A stretch of DNA of 34,505 bases from a virus, in IMG/VR virus record IMGVR_UViG_3300045136_000873, positions 1-34,505 of that record; one strand, written 5' to 3'. Within the stretch, counting starts at the first letter, position 1, and every line of letters starts with the position of its first letter. Positions 7,160 through 14,087 of the stretch are shown in pieces. The position numbers and the translations under genes are program-made. A model generated the notes under the pieces. It saw nothing but the letters and a program-made list of their open reading frames with translations. It searched no databases and was not told where the DNA came from.

Positions 7160-7365
7160 GGCAGGGATTCCTTCGGGGCGCTTTCGGCCTCGAGCTCCGC
7201 TTCTTGTTCCAGGCCGATCTGGTTCAGATCGGCCAGCTCACGGATGAGCAGGCCGCTCAACTCGAGCACACTCAGGTCATAATCCCTGGCCAGGCGCACC
7301 AGGGCCTGGGCCAGGTCGTTCTGGGCGCGCTCGAGCAAGAGCGCTCTTACTGGTTGTGGCGCCAT
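7156..7365 (-). CDS. Small helical acidic protein (69 aa)
   Basis: The gene starts at ATG 7365, within the 3' end of the upstream HTH gene (19-nt overlap), and ends with an ATGA overlap. The sequence is almost all helix, Leu- and Glu-rich (ERAQNDLAQALVRLARDYDLSVLELSGLLIREL), and could form a coiled coil or small four-helix dimer. No known family. Coupling on both sides supports it as a real gene. Confidence 0.6.
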   Translation of the reverse strand: MAPQPVRALLLERAQNDLAQALVRLARDYDLSVLELSGLLIRELADLNQIGLEQEAELEAESAPKESLP

Positions 7366-7562
7366 AGCGGTTCCAGGTCGCGGCGCAGCCGGCCCAGGGC
7401 GCGGGTCTCCTCCGAGGCCACCTGCTCCTCCGTCAGGCCCAGGAGCAGGGCCACGTGGCGGCGGCTGAGCACCGCCAGCGAGGCCAGCCCGCGCGCCGCG
7501 CGCCCCTTGGTGCCGGGCGCGGCCAGGCGGCGCCGGCGCCGGTAGTATTCGGCCAGGGTCAT
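7347..7562 (-). CDS. Small HTH protein, sigma-70 region 4-like
   Basis: The gene encodes 71 residues. The start is taken at ATG 7562 because it overlaps the upstream stop by ATGA; a longer frame upstream is a shadow. The N-terminus is basic (EYYRRRRRL). Residues 34-62 read LSRRHVALLLGLTEEQVASEETRALGRLR, the helix-turn-helix pattern of sigma-70 region 4 and small activators. In Mu the late activators Mor and C are also HTH proteins, but similarity beyond the fold is not visible. A transcription role for the virion block is possible. Confidence 0.62.
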   Translation of the reverse strand: MTLAEYYRRRRRLAAPGTKGRAARGLASLAVLSRRHVALLLGLTEEQVASEETRALGRLRRDLEPLWRHNQ

Positions 7563-8005
7563 GACTCGGGTTTGGTCTCGAACTCGATGCGCGGCGCGGA
7601 CTCGGTCTCGCAGGCCCGGATCAAGCGCGCCGCGGCGCGGCCCAGCAATTGCCGGGCGCGCTCCCGGAAGTCCTCGACCGGCCGGTAGATCACATCCGTG
7701 GTGAAGAGAGCGGCGCGGGCCTGGCCGCACAGCCCCAGGATGCGCTGGCCGGCGCTGGTGGCCGGGTTCACCTGCGCCCGCAGCTTGGGCGCTGGAAAGA
7801 CCACCCGGCAGAGCGAGCCGTCCAGGCCCTGGGCGCACCATTTGGTGCCGCCGCCCTCGGCCACGGGCTCGTGTTCCTCCGCGCGCGAGCGCGCCTCGGC
7901 CAGGATGGCCGCCTTGGCTTCCGCCAGGGCGTCGTGCAACTCGGCGATCTGCCTGTCCAGGGCCACGGCCCGGCTGATCAATGCTCTCAATTTCGTGTCG
8001 TTCAT
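7559..8005 (-). CDS. Unknown early protein with N-terminal coiled coil (148 aa)
   Basis: The start is taken at ATG 8005 (MNDTKLRALISRAV); the upstream extension is Pro/Arg-rich shadow sequence. Residues 1-45 form an Ala/Glu-rich helix, likely a coiled coil. The rest is a compact domain with GTKWCAQGLDGSLCRVVFPAPKLRAQVNP and a C-terminal helix. Two Cys residues (in KWCAQ and SLCRV) are close but do not form a clear metal site. No family assigned. It is coupled to the downstream HTH gene. Confidence 0.68.
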   Translation of the reverse strand: MNDTKLRALISRAVALDRQIAELHDALAEAKAAILAEARSRAEEHEPVAEGGGTKWCAQGLDGSLCRVVFPAPKLRAQVNPATSAGQRILGLCGQARAALFTTDVIYRPVEDFRERARQLLGRAAARLIRACETESAPRIEFETKPES

Positions 8006-8010
8006 GGCAT

Positions 8011-8196
8011 TCAGAGCGGGGGGTTGGAGGACCGGCGCGGGGCTCCCGCTCGTGGCGCGCCCGCGCGGTCTTCGCCCTCCAGCCCGGGCGATGGGGCAGG
8101 GCCGCGCGCCAGCAGATCGCCCCGGCGCGCGGCGAGGCAGAGGGACCAGGCGCCCAGCGCCAGGCCACCCCAAAGCAGGATCAGCATCCAGGTCAT
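8011..8196 (-). CDS. Small membrane protein (61 aa)
   Basis: Starts at ATG 8196. One hydrophobic segment lies at the N-terminus (WMLILLWGGLALGAWSLCLA), followed by a basic and Pro-rich tail of about 40 residues. It ends five bases before the next start. It may be a membrane-anchored accessory protein of the early region. No family recognised. Confidence is moderate because the gene is short and rests on position and spacing. Confidence 0.5.
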   Translation of the reverse strand: MTWMLILLWGGLALGAWSLCLAARRGDLLARGPAPSPGLEGEDRAGAPRAGAPRRSSNPPL

Positions 8197-8203
8197 GGCC
8201 GGT

Positions 8204-8410
8204 TCAGTTGCGGCCGGGCGGGCCGCCGGAGGCCAGCGGCAGGCAGCTCAACAGGCCCGTGTCCGGGCAATACGCCAGGGCGGCGCGCCCCTCGAGCCAG
8301 CGACGCAGCAGCCGCTCTTTGTCCGGGTTGCAGAAAAAGTCCTCGAGCCGCTTCAACGCCCAGGCGGCTTCGTTGGACAGATTGCCGATTTCGAGTTTGA
8401 CGACGTTCAT
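8204..8410 (-). CDS. Small helical protein (68 aa)
   Basis: Starts at ATG 8410, two bases upstream of the edge of the preceding gene's stop. The N-terminal two thirds are helical (NEAAWALKRLEDFFCNPDKERLLRRWLEGR), then a short apolar segment with CPDTGLLSCLPLAS. It is soluble, with no known motif. The codon pattern agrees with neighbouring genes. Function unknown. Confidence 0.58.
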   Translation of the reverse strand: MNVVKLEIGNLSNEAAWALKRLEDFFCNPDKERLLRRWLEGRAALAYCPDTGLLSCLPLASGGPPGRN

Positions 8411-8411
8411 A

Positions 8412-8657
8412 TCAGGCCCGGGTGGCAGGTTCCAGAGTCCGCGGCGCGGCCGCCCGGCAGCGCGGGCAGGGCCGCACCCCGACGATCCAGGCGCGCTCGG
8501 CGCGCCGCCCTTCCGGCCGGTCGGCCCGGTGCACCCGGCCGCATTCCGGGCAACGCCAGGCGTCCGGCCGGTACAACGGCGCCAGGGTCCAGGCGACCAG
8601 GCCCAGGCTCAGCACGGCCAGGCCCAGGAGGCCGAAGGCTTCGGTGTATTCATTCAT
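8412..8657 (-). CDS. Membrane-anchored zinc-ribbon protein (81 aa)
   Basis: Starts at ATG 8657. An N-terminal hydrophobic helix (FGLLGLAVLSLGLVAWTLAPL) is followed by CPECG and, about 30 residues later, CPRC. The two CxxC knuckles make a likely zinc ribbon. It lies between the ATPase gene and a short helical gene. It may contact nucleic acid or protein near the membrane. No named family. Confidence 0.62.
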   Translation of the reverse strand: MNEYTEAFGLLGLAVLSLGLVAWTLAPLYRPDAWRCPECGRVHRADRPEGRRAERAWIVGVRPCPRCRAAAPRTLEPATRA

Positions 8658-8678
8658 GGCAGCAGGGGGTGGGGAGGG

Positions 8679-9662
8679 TTAGACCGCGCAGCCGCACATC
8701 TCGCGCACCACGCCGAGCACGGCCGCCGCGTCCAGGTCCTGCTCGGCGGTTTCCGCTCGCTGGCGCGCCTCGGCGATGGCGTCGTCCAGCAGCCGCAGGT
8801 TGTAATTCTTGCGCAGCAGGGGCAGCATCTCGCGGGCGACTACGGCCAGCTCGCCCCGCAGCCCGCCGGCCCGGCGCAGATAGGTGATTACGTCCGGCTC
8901 CCGAGTGCCGGAGGCGTAGGTGTCGAAGACGGGCTTCATGCAGCGCCCCAGGAACTGTTGGGCCTCGATCAAGGCCCCCACCGTGGCCGAGCGCACGCGG
9001 TCGAATTCCGTGCCGTAGGCCAGGTACACCGCGCGCGATTCGGTCTCGTCCACCAGCACCTTGAGGATGCGCATGAGCGCCACGCCGCCCTCGTGCGCCT
9101 CGTCAATCAGCAAGGTCTTGGGCTCGACCCGCAGCTTGGCAATGAGATGGTCCAGGGCGGCCTTTTTGCCGGCGCTGACCGGCGTCTCGCCCATGCGGTC
9201 GAGGATGCCGTGGCAGATGTGCACCAGGTTCTCGCGCCAGCTCGGGTTGGCGCGCACGTACAACCGGGTGGCGCGGTTTTCGTGGGCCGCCCGGCGCGCC
9301 CAGACCGTCTTGCCCACGCCCGTGGGCGCCAGGCAGACCAGGATGCGCCGGTCGGTGCGCTGGCCCTCGAGCCGGGCCAGCTTCAGGCTCATGGCGGCGG
9401 CGAAGCCCAAATCCTCGAGGTACTGGTCCACCGGCGTGCCGCCATCGAGCACCTGGGCCAGCTCGCCCAAGCGCGCCGCCAGGCGGCGGAGGTTGAGGCC
9501 CTCGAGCGTGCCGGTGAGCATCCGCTCGCGCCACGACTTGGCGCTGCCCAACTGGGGGTAGCGCGCCACCAGCTCGCGGTCAGACAACCGCAGCGTGTCC
9601 TGGATTTCCCGCACGCGCTGGACCACCGCCAGCACCTGCGCCCGTAGTTCTTTGTCTTCCAT
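8679..9662 (-). CDS. MuB-like AAA+ transposition ATPase
   Basis: The gene encodes 327 residues, starting at ATG 9662, 27 bases after the transposase stop, with GGGAG ahead of the start. The Walker A motif APTGVGKT is at 112-119 and the Walker B motif LLIDEAH at 184-190. The N-terminal 70 residues form a helical DNA-binding-like domain (LSDRELVARYPQLGSAKSWRERMLTG), as in MuB. MuB-type ATPases bind target DNA, stimulate the transposase and give target immunity. Adjacency to the DDE transposase makes the assignment secure. The C-terminal region is helical, as expected for the AAA+ lid. Confidence 0.92.
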   Translation of the reverse strand: MEDKELRAQVLAVVQRVREIQDTLRLSDRELVARYPQLGSAKSWRERMLTGTLEGLNLRRLAARLGELAQVLDGGTPVDQYLEDLGFAAAMSLKLARLEGQRTDRRILVCLAPTGVGKTVWARRAAHENRATRLYVRANPSWRENLVHICHGILDRMGETPVSAGKKAALDHLIAKLRVEPKTLLIDEAHEGGVALMRILKVLVDETESRAVYLAYGTEFDRVRSATVGALIEAQQFLGRCMKPVFDTYASGTREPDVITYLRRAGGLRGELAVVAREMLPLLRKNYNLRLLDDAIAEARQRAETAEQDLDAAAVLGVVREMCGCAV

Positions 9663-9689
9663 GCTCCCGTTTGGGTTGTGGTTGGTCTT

Positions 9690-11717
9690 TCAACGCAGCG
9701 CGTCCTCGAACGCGCTCACGAATCCCGGCGTCGGCCGGGAAAGGGCTCCTGGAAGCGGGGTGAGCCGGTGTGTTTCACCAGGTCCTTCGCCGGGCGCGAA
9801 GTCACACAGCGACGTCTCGCGGCGCCGCCCCGGACCGGGTTCTCCCCGGCCACCATGCACCGGCTCACGCGCCCCCTCCACCCGGGCCCGGCGGCCCGTC
9901 CCGTCATCGGTGGTCGAGGTGCGCCGGCCCAGCCACGTCCAGGCTTCCGTGCGCACGGCCCGGGCCATCGCCTGGCGCACCGCCAAATGCTCGCGCGCGG
10001 CCGAGGCCGCGCCCCACTCCTCCGCCAGCACCAGCGCCGGCGGCAGCTCGAGCGCGGGCACCTCCCGCGCCACCACCTGACCCGGGCGCTCGTCCCGCCA
10101 GGGCTCATCCAGCACCAGCGTCCCCCGCACGTCCTCCGCGTAGGGATCGAAGTACACGCGCAACCGCACCCCCTCATACGCGGCCAGCTCCGGCGGCTGG
10201 AAATACACCGGCACGCGCAACCACGGCCCGGTCACCACCCCGCCCACCAGCCCGCCGCGCACCGTCCACCGACGCTGCTCGCGCGCGAAGAACAGGCTCA
10301 ACCCCTCATCCAGCCGCTCGAGCGGCGCCGCCGCCAGCCGCTCGGCCCACAGCTCCCGGGGCACCCACCGCCCCCAGGCCCGCGACTCGAGCGGCTCCCC
10401 GTTGGCAAACTCGACCGCCTGCACCAGCCGCGGCATCACCGACCCGAGACTCTCGAAATGCTCCCGCGGGTCCACCGCCCCCGCCTGAGCCTTGAGCGCC
10501 AGGTCCGTGACCGCCTCGAACCCGCCCCGCACGCGCCCCGCGTGGCCGGTCACCAGCGACAGCGGCGTCCAGAGCCGGTGGAAGGCGTTTTCCACCGCCG
10601 CCTTTTGCCGGGCGGACCACGCATTGACCACCGGCACGCGCGCCAGCTCGAGGGCGTCCCGCACGATCCGGCTCTCCCACGAGCCGCGCTCGAGCCGGAG
10701 CGCGCCCCGGGGCATCCCCACCTGCCGGAACGTGTCCCCCAGCAGCGCCAGCACGTCTTCGCCCCGGTACGAGGACTTGCCGCGGGCCACGACGTGGAAG
10801 GCGATGATGCAGCGCGAGCGCACGTCCACCACCGGCAGCAACTGCCAGCGGCCCAGCCGCACGCCGTAACGATCCGCGCAGGGATCGCCGCCCCAGGGCC
10901 AGGGCACCCAGGAGTAGAAGTTGAGCGTCCCGTCATCCGCCTCGAACACATCCCCCGCCTCGAGCACCCGCTCGCGGCCCGCCGCGTCCACCCACGTCAA
11001 CCGCCGCGGCGTCACCAGGGCCGGGGTCCGCCCCGGCTGCCGCACCGCGCGCAACACCAGCTCCGTCTGGTCCAGCAGCCGCAGCCAGCTCTCCGGCAGG
11101 CGGCGCGAGCGCCGCGCGCCCACCCACCGCCGCAGCGCCTCGCTCACGCGCGGATCCTCACTCGCCGCCGCCAGCCGCCAGGCCGCGGTGCGGCTCGACC
11201 CACCGTTGGGGCCGCCCAACGCCCCGGCGTCCAGCCGCGCGTAGATTTCCCGCGCCACCGCCACCTCCGCCTCCGTGGGCCGGTACGCCACCGGCCGGCC
11301 CGGGCGCGGCCGCGGCGCCAGGCCCGCCTCGCCCGCCGCCGCCACGCGGCGGCGCCACCGCGAGAGCGTGGCCGCGCTCACCCCCGCGGTCCGCGCCGCC
11401 GCGCTCGCCGGCACCCCCGCCGCCCGCAACGCCTGGTACTGCCGCCACACCGCCCGCCGCCGCGCCACCTCCGCTGCGTCCCGCGCGCGCACCCGCTCCG
11501 GCGCGCCGCGCGGGACGGGCTCGGGTCCGGGCACGGGGGCGTCAGACCTCGAGGTGGCGGGCACGGCGGGGGAATCTTCCGGCCCGGCAAGGCGGGGCCA
11601 GGTGGTGGCGGGCGGACACGCCGGCGCGAGCATGGGCCCATCATGCACAACCGGCGCGGTGAAATCGGCCCGCTCCGCGTGATTCCGGCCCCCTGGGTCC
11701 CTGGCCGTGCTCGCCAT
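9690..11717 (-). CDS. MuA-like DDE transposase
   Basis: The gene encodes 675 residues, with AGGGGAGG as ribosome-binding site before ATG 11717. The first 75 residues are low complexity. Residues 104-125 (ASAAARTAGVSAATLSRWRRR) are an HTH domain, followed by a long helical DNA-binding part. The catalytic RNase H core lies at about 250-385: EADDGTLN (Asp262), VVDVRSRCIIAF, LRLERGSWES (Glu343) and KAAVENAFHRLW (Glu376). By eye these align with MuA Asp269, Asp336 and Glu392, so the second acid is Glu instead of Asp. A beta-barrel-like domain follows (500-570, VYFDPYAEDVRG). The C-terminal 75 residues are disordered. It should catalyse replicative transposition and integration. Length is close to MuA (663). 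Confidence 0.92.
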   Translation of the reverse strand: MASTARDPGGRNHAERADFTAPVVHDGPMLAPACPPATTWPRLAGPEDSPAVPATSRSDAPVPGPEPVPRGAPERVRARDAAEVARRRAVWRQYQALRAAGVPASAAARTAGVSAATLSRWRRRVAAAGEAGLAPRPRPGRPVAYRPTEAEVAVAREIYARLDAGALGGPNGGSSRTAAWRLAAASEDPRVSEALRRWVGARRSRRLPESWLRLLDQTELVLRAVRQPGRTPALVTPRRLTWVDAAGRERVLEAGDVFEADDGTLNFYSWVPWPWGGDPCADRYGVRLGRWQLLPVVDVRSRCIIAFHVVARGKSSYRGEDVLALLGDTFRQVGMPRGALRLERGSWESRIVRDALELARVPVVNAWSARQKAAVENAFHRLWTPLSLVTGHAGRVRGGFEAVTDLALKAQAGAVDPREHFESLGSVMPRLVQAVEFANGEPLESRAWGRWVPRELWAERLAAAPLERLDEGLSLFFAREQRRWTVRGGLVGGVVTGPWLRVPVYFQPPELAAYEGVRLRVYFDPYAEDVRGTLVLDEPWRDERPGQVVAREVPALELPPALVLAEEWGAASAAREHLAVRQAMARAVRTEAWTWLGRRTSTTDDGTGRRARVEGAREPVHGGRGEPGPGRRRETSLCDFAPGEGPGETHRLTPLPGALSRPTPGFVSAFEDALR

Positions 11718-11729
11718 GCGCCCCTCCCC

Positions 11730-12644
11730 TCAAATCTCCTTCCAGTGGCCGTAGAGCTCCGGCTGCAAGGCCTTGAGCCGCTTGCGCGCGATGTGGTCCA
11801 TCTCCCGCCCCAGATGCACCAGGCGCCCCAGCGTCTCGGCGTCCTCGAGCGCCTCGATGGCCTGGTCCATCTGCTCGATCAACTGATGCGTCTCCTCGAG
11901 ACTCACCCGCCCCGTCATCCGCAGCCAGCGCTCGAACCCGCCCCACCACAGCACCGCCGGCGTGCGCGCCGCGGGCCGCGGCACGCCCCGCGTGGCCTTC
12001 CAACCCGCGTACCCGGCTATCGCCGCCCCCAGGCCCACCGCCCGGTCCGGCTCATCCAACACCCGCGGCTCCATCATCGCCTTGTACTCGGGCGAGTCCT
12101 GGAAAATCTTCCGCAACTCCCGCGCCTGCTCGATGAGCCGCGGCGAGACGCCCAGCCAATGAGCCAGGATTTCCGCTTTCTTGCCGTGGGGCTTCAGCCC
12201 GGCCAGGCGGGCCTCCAAGAGCGGCAGGGCCAGATACGCCAGTTGCCCGCGGCTGTAATGCTTGCGCGCCAGCAGCGTGTGCAGGATCACCTCCGCCGCC
12301 TCCTCCTCCGGCCGGATTTCCACCGGCACCGCATCGAGGCCCACCCGGCGCGCCGCCCGCCAGCGGTGCACCCCGTCCAGGATGCGCCGCTGTGAATCGC
12401 AGATCAGCGGCACCTGCACCCCGCACTCTTGCACGCTGGCGCACAAGGCCAGAAAGCGCGGGTCCTCCTCCGCCCAGCCCGGCAGCCGGTTCAACGGATG
12501 CGGCGCCAGCTCGGCCACGGGACACTCGATCACCCGCCGCTCGCCGCTCACCGCTCGCCCCTCGTCCCTCGCCCCTGGACCCTCGATCCTCGCCCCTGGA
12601 CCCTCGCCCATCGTCCCGGGACCCTCGACCCTCATTTTTGGCAT
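11730..12644 (-). CDS. ParB-like nuclease-domain protein
   Basis: About 304 residues from ATG 12644. Other possible starts are TTG 12659, ATG 12635, or a GTG further in, because the first 35 residues are encoded by 7-nt repeats (EGPGARIEGPGARDEG). From residue 38 the ParB/Srx fold is clear: VIECPVAELAPHPLNRLPG, then LCASVQECGVQVPLICD and the motif DGVHRWRAAR. A helical segment with HTH character (LAHWLGVSPRLIEQARELRKIF) follows. It ends 12 bases before the transposase start. ParB-like proteins next to the transposase occur in several Mu-like phages. A DNA-binding or nuclease role in replication or regulation is likely. Confidence 0.85.
   Translation of the reverse strand: MPKMRVEGPGTMGEGPGARIEGPGARDEGRAVSGERRVIECPVAELAPHPLNRLPGWAEEDPRFLALCASVQECGVQVPLICDSQRRILDGVHRWRAARRVGLDAVPVEIRPEEEAAEVILHTLLARKHYSRGQLAYLALPLLEARLAGLKPHGKKAEILAHWLGVSPRLIEQARELRKIFQDSPEYKAMMEPRVLDEPDRAVGLGAAIAGYAGWKATRGVPRPAARTPAVLWWGGFERWLRMTGRVSLEETHQLIEQMDQAIEALEDAETLGRLVHLGREMDHIARKRLKALQPELYGHWKEI
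12537..12640. repeat. Degenerate 7-nt repeat array at the ParB start
   Basis: The plus strand shows CGCTCGC, CCCTCGT, CCCTCGC, CCCTGGA, CCCTCGA and similar heptads. On the coding (minus) strand they read GAG-rich. The array lies at the 5' end of the ParB-like gene and makes its true start uncertain. Either the repeats are translated or translation begins at a GTG inside them. Confidence 0.85.
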
Positions 12645-12749
12645 GGCGTTAGCTATCAAAGCGCATTTTAGCTAGAACTGGCGTGACTTGGCCTCGATCG
12701 CACTCAGTGCGCTCGGCCCTCTTTTCGGGGCCATCTTCAGGCGCAGGCG
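12640..12749. repeat. First copy of a ~110-bp direct repeat with AT-rich dyad
   Basis: This stretch matches 13389-13498 at a constant offset of 749 bases, with 29 bases unbroken (starting at GCTAGAACTGG) and only scattered changes elsewhere. It covers the 3' end of the 86-aa gene and the short gap to the ParB-like gene. Just after the stop codon lies an imperfect dyad: AGCTA, AAA, then TTT, TAGCT around a GCGCA centre. A perfect small palindrome CGCACT-C-AGTGCG also sits in the coding part. It may be an operator. Confidence 0.75.
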
Positions 12750-12932
12750 ACGGCCCGGCCGGTCATCCGGGTTCACCAGCCGCACCAGCTCCGCCAGCGC
12801 GGCCTCGGTCCCCGCGGGTGCCTCCGTGTGGTCGGAGGCCGTCACCCGGTACACCGCCGGCCTCACCCCCCACTCATCGGCTGCCCCGTACCTCAGAAAT
12901 TCAACCGTGATCTGTTTTTCTGGTGTCGTCAT
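12672..12932 (-). CDS. Small unknown early protein (86 aa)
   Basis: The start is taken at ATG 12932 (MTTPEKQITVEFLRYG), inside the 3' end of the RHH gene (32-nt overlap); the longer frame upstream is a shadow of that gene. The N-terminal half looks beta-rich (ITVEFLRYGAADEWGVRPAVYRVTA), followed by a helix and a basic tail ending RRLRLKMAPKRGPSALSAIEAKSRQF. A truncated second copy of this tail is found at 13421-13510. Function unknown. As second gene of the early operon it may be regulatory. Confidence 0.68.
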   Translation of the reverse strand: MTTPEKQITVEFLRYGAADEWGVRPAVYRVTASDHTEAPAGTEAALAELVRLVNPDDRPGRRLRLKMAPKRGPSALSAIEAKSRQF

Positions 12933-13122
12933 GGATGCCTCCAAGTTGCGGGCGCTCCCCAAGCCCCATCTGTGCGAGCTGATTTCGGATGGCATTACGA
13001 ATGAACTTCGAGCGGTCGCTGTCTTGGATTTGCACCGCTTGTTCCAGCCGAGGCAGCAGGTCAATGGGCACCCATAGGGTGATCATTTTGGCCTGACGCT
13101 TGGTGACAATTCCGCGGTTCAC
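12901..13122 (-). CDS. Ribbon-helix-helix (CopG/Arc-type) DNA-binding protein
   Basis: The gene encodes 73 residues from GTG 13122; an internal ATG at 13086 is the alternative. Residues 13-52 fit the RHH fold: the strand MITLWVPIDLL, helix 1 PRLEQAVQIQ, a turn with DSDRSKF, and helix 2 IRNAIRNQLAQMG. RHH dimers bind short inverted repeats and often repress their own promoter. It is the first gene of the leftward operon and faces the virion block, the place where Mu encodes c and ner, so it is the best visible candidate for the lysogeny or early-operon regulator. Fold call good, role inferred. Confidence 0.8.
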   Translation of the reverse strand: MNRGIVTKRQAKMITLWVPIDLLPRLEQAVQIQDSDRSKFIRNAIRNQLAQMGLGERPQLGGIHDDTRKTDHG

Positions 13123-13132
13123 GAGGGATACG

Positions 13133-13181
13133 GTAATACTCAGGGGGATACCGAGTCAACACAAAAATTGAAAAAATTTTT
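13133..13181 (-). promoter_or_regulatory. Candidate early promoter with A-tract
   Basis: On the minus strand TTGACT (13159-13154) is followed after 15 bases by TATTAC (13138-13133). Upstream of the -35 box lies an A/T tract (13163-13181, AAAAATTGAAAAAATTTTT on the plus strand) that stands out in GC-rich DNA and resembles an UP element or bent DNA. The predicted transcript start would lie only a few bases before the GTG at 13122, which may make the first mRNA nearly leaderless. The 15-base spacing is short. Confidence 0.45.
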
Positions 13182-13293
13182 CGGCCCGGATTTGCTCTCG
13201 CCAATGCATCGCTCGCATACCACCCGCCAGCCTGCCCCAGGGGGTCGGCCAAAAACCGTCCGAGCCCCAGGAACCGAGTTGGGCACCGGGAAT

Positions 13294-13388
13294 TGAGCAG
13301 GGAGGGCCGCCCCCCGCCCCTCAATTCTCAATTCACGCTTCACGCTTCTCGCCCCCGCCCCTCGCCTCTCGACTCTCGGCCTTTTTCT
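13294..13388. repeat. 7-nt repeat array in the central intergenic region
   Basis: The plus strand shows CAATTCT, CAATTCA, CGCTTCA, CGCTTCT, CGCCCCC and CTCTCGA heptads. The stretch CGCCCCTCAATTCTCAATTC recurs exactly at about 13515. No gene is supported in 13123-13655 beyond the remnant at 13421-13510. The rest of this interval holds the promoter candidates and repeats. Confidence 0.85.
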
Positions 13389-13498
13389 GGCACGCCACTA
13401 GCTGCAAAAGTGCATTTTGGCTAGAACTGGCGTGACTTGGCCTCGATCGCACTGAGTGCGCCCGACGCCCTTTTCGGGGCCATCTTCAGGCGCAGCCG
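13389..13498. repeat. Second copy of the ~110-bp direct repeat with dyad
   Basis: This is the partner of 12640-12749. The dyad has diverged in sequence but keeps its symmetry: CTAGC, CAAAA, then TTTTG, GCTAG around GTGCA. The small palindrome CGCACT-G-AGTGCG also keeps perfect arms although its central base changed. Preserved symmetry with changed sequence hints at function, for example as an operator between the two divergent blocks. Confidence 0.7.
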
Positions 13499-13510
13499 CC
13501 GCCTCTGCGG
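13421..13510 (-). pseudogene. Truncated second copy of the 86-aa protein's C-terminus
   Basis: The minus strand encodes RRRLRLKMAPKRASGALSAIEAKSRQF then TAG, against RRLRLKMAPKRGPSALSAIEAKSRQF then TAG in the intact gene. Upstream of this tail the similarity stops and 7-nt repeats begin, so the gene body and start are missing. It is most simply a remnant of duplication or of recombination between repeat arrays. Confidence 0.7.
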
Positions 13511-13600
13511 CCGCCCTCGCCCCTCAATTCTCAATTCACGCTTCTCGCTTCACGCTTCACGCTTCTCGCCCCCACGCCCCCACGCCCCCTCGCCGCACTT
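13508..13600. repeat. 7-nt repeat array before the virion operon
   Basis: The plus strand shows CCCCTCA, ATTCTCA, ATTCACG, CTTCTCG, CTTCACG, CCCCCACG and related units. It shares a 20-base block with the array at 13294-13388, so the gene remnant at 13421-13510 is bracketed by two related arrays. It ends about 15 bases before the candidate rightward promoter. Confidence 0.85.
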
Positions 13601-13624
13601 TCACCCTCTTGGGTCTGCTACACT
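13600..13624 (+). promoter_or_regulatory. Candidate rightward (virion operon) promoter
   Basis: TGCTACACT at 13616-13624 has the form of an extended -10 box (TGnTAnnnT). A weak -35 (CACTTT, about 17 bases upstream) precedes it. A start near 13631 would give a leader of about 25 bases before ATG 13656. Mu-type late promoters often lack a good -35 and need an activator, which would fit. Confidence 0.4.
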
Positions 13625-13655
13625 GGCGCGGAGCCGCCGCGGGCGGCCTGCATCC

Positions 13656-14084
13656 ATGACCGGACCCCTCCTTGCCCAGGCCGGCCAGGTGGACCCCACC
13701 TGGCTGCACAATGCTTGGATCGTGGCGGTGATCGTGGTCAGTCTGGCCGCCGGGCCGCTGACCACCTGGCTGACCGCGCGCCGCACGCAGAAACGGGAAG
13801 TGCAGCGGGCCGAGACCTATGTGACGAGCGAAACCTGCGGCCTCCTGCGGCAGGAAATCGGCACGCGCCTCCAGACCGCCCAGGACGAGCTGGGGCGGCA
13901 CCGCGCGCGCCTGGACGCGCTCGAGAGCGGCCTGCCCCAAAAACTGGACGCCCTGCGCCTCGAGCTGCGGCAGGAAATCGCCGGCGTGCGGGCGGATACG
14001 CAGCAACTGATCCGCGCCCTGGGCCGGATGCAGGGCCAGATGGACGCCCGGCACCGGGGCGGCTACTCGGATGACGCCGGATAA
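13656..14084 (+). CDS. Membrane-anchored coiled-coil protein (DUF2730/Mu gp25-like)
   Basis: The gene encodes 142 residues; ATG 13656 is chosen because the upstream extension is repeat-derived. One transmembrane helix (IVAVIVVSLAAGPLTTWLTA, about residues 19-38) is followed by a long coiled coil (EIGTRLQTAQDELGRHRARLDALES through RQEIAGVRADTQQLIRALGRMQGQM). This architecture and the position just before the gp26/gp27/terminase genes match DUF2730 of Mu-like phages. Function of that family is not established; a lysis-related or structural role is possible. Confidence 0.72.
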   Translation: MTGPLLAQAGQVDPTWLHNAWIVAVIVVSLAAGPLTTWLTARRTQKREVQRAETYVTSETCGLLRQEIGTRLQTAQDELGRHRARLDALESGLPQKLDALRLELRQEIAGVRADTQQLIRALGRMQGQMDARHRGGYSDDAG

Positions 14085-14087
14085 GCC

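Noticed and set aside
9678-12395. A 905-codon plus-strand open frame opposite the transposase
   Set aside because: It mirrors the transposase codons and is dominated by Pro, Arg and His; no motif is present.
13061-13343. Leftward frames of 67-87 codons in the central intergenic region
   Set aside because: They run through the A-tract promoter region and the repeat array and give compositionally odd products; no ribosome-binding site fits.
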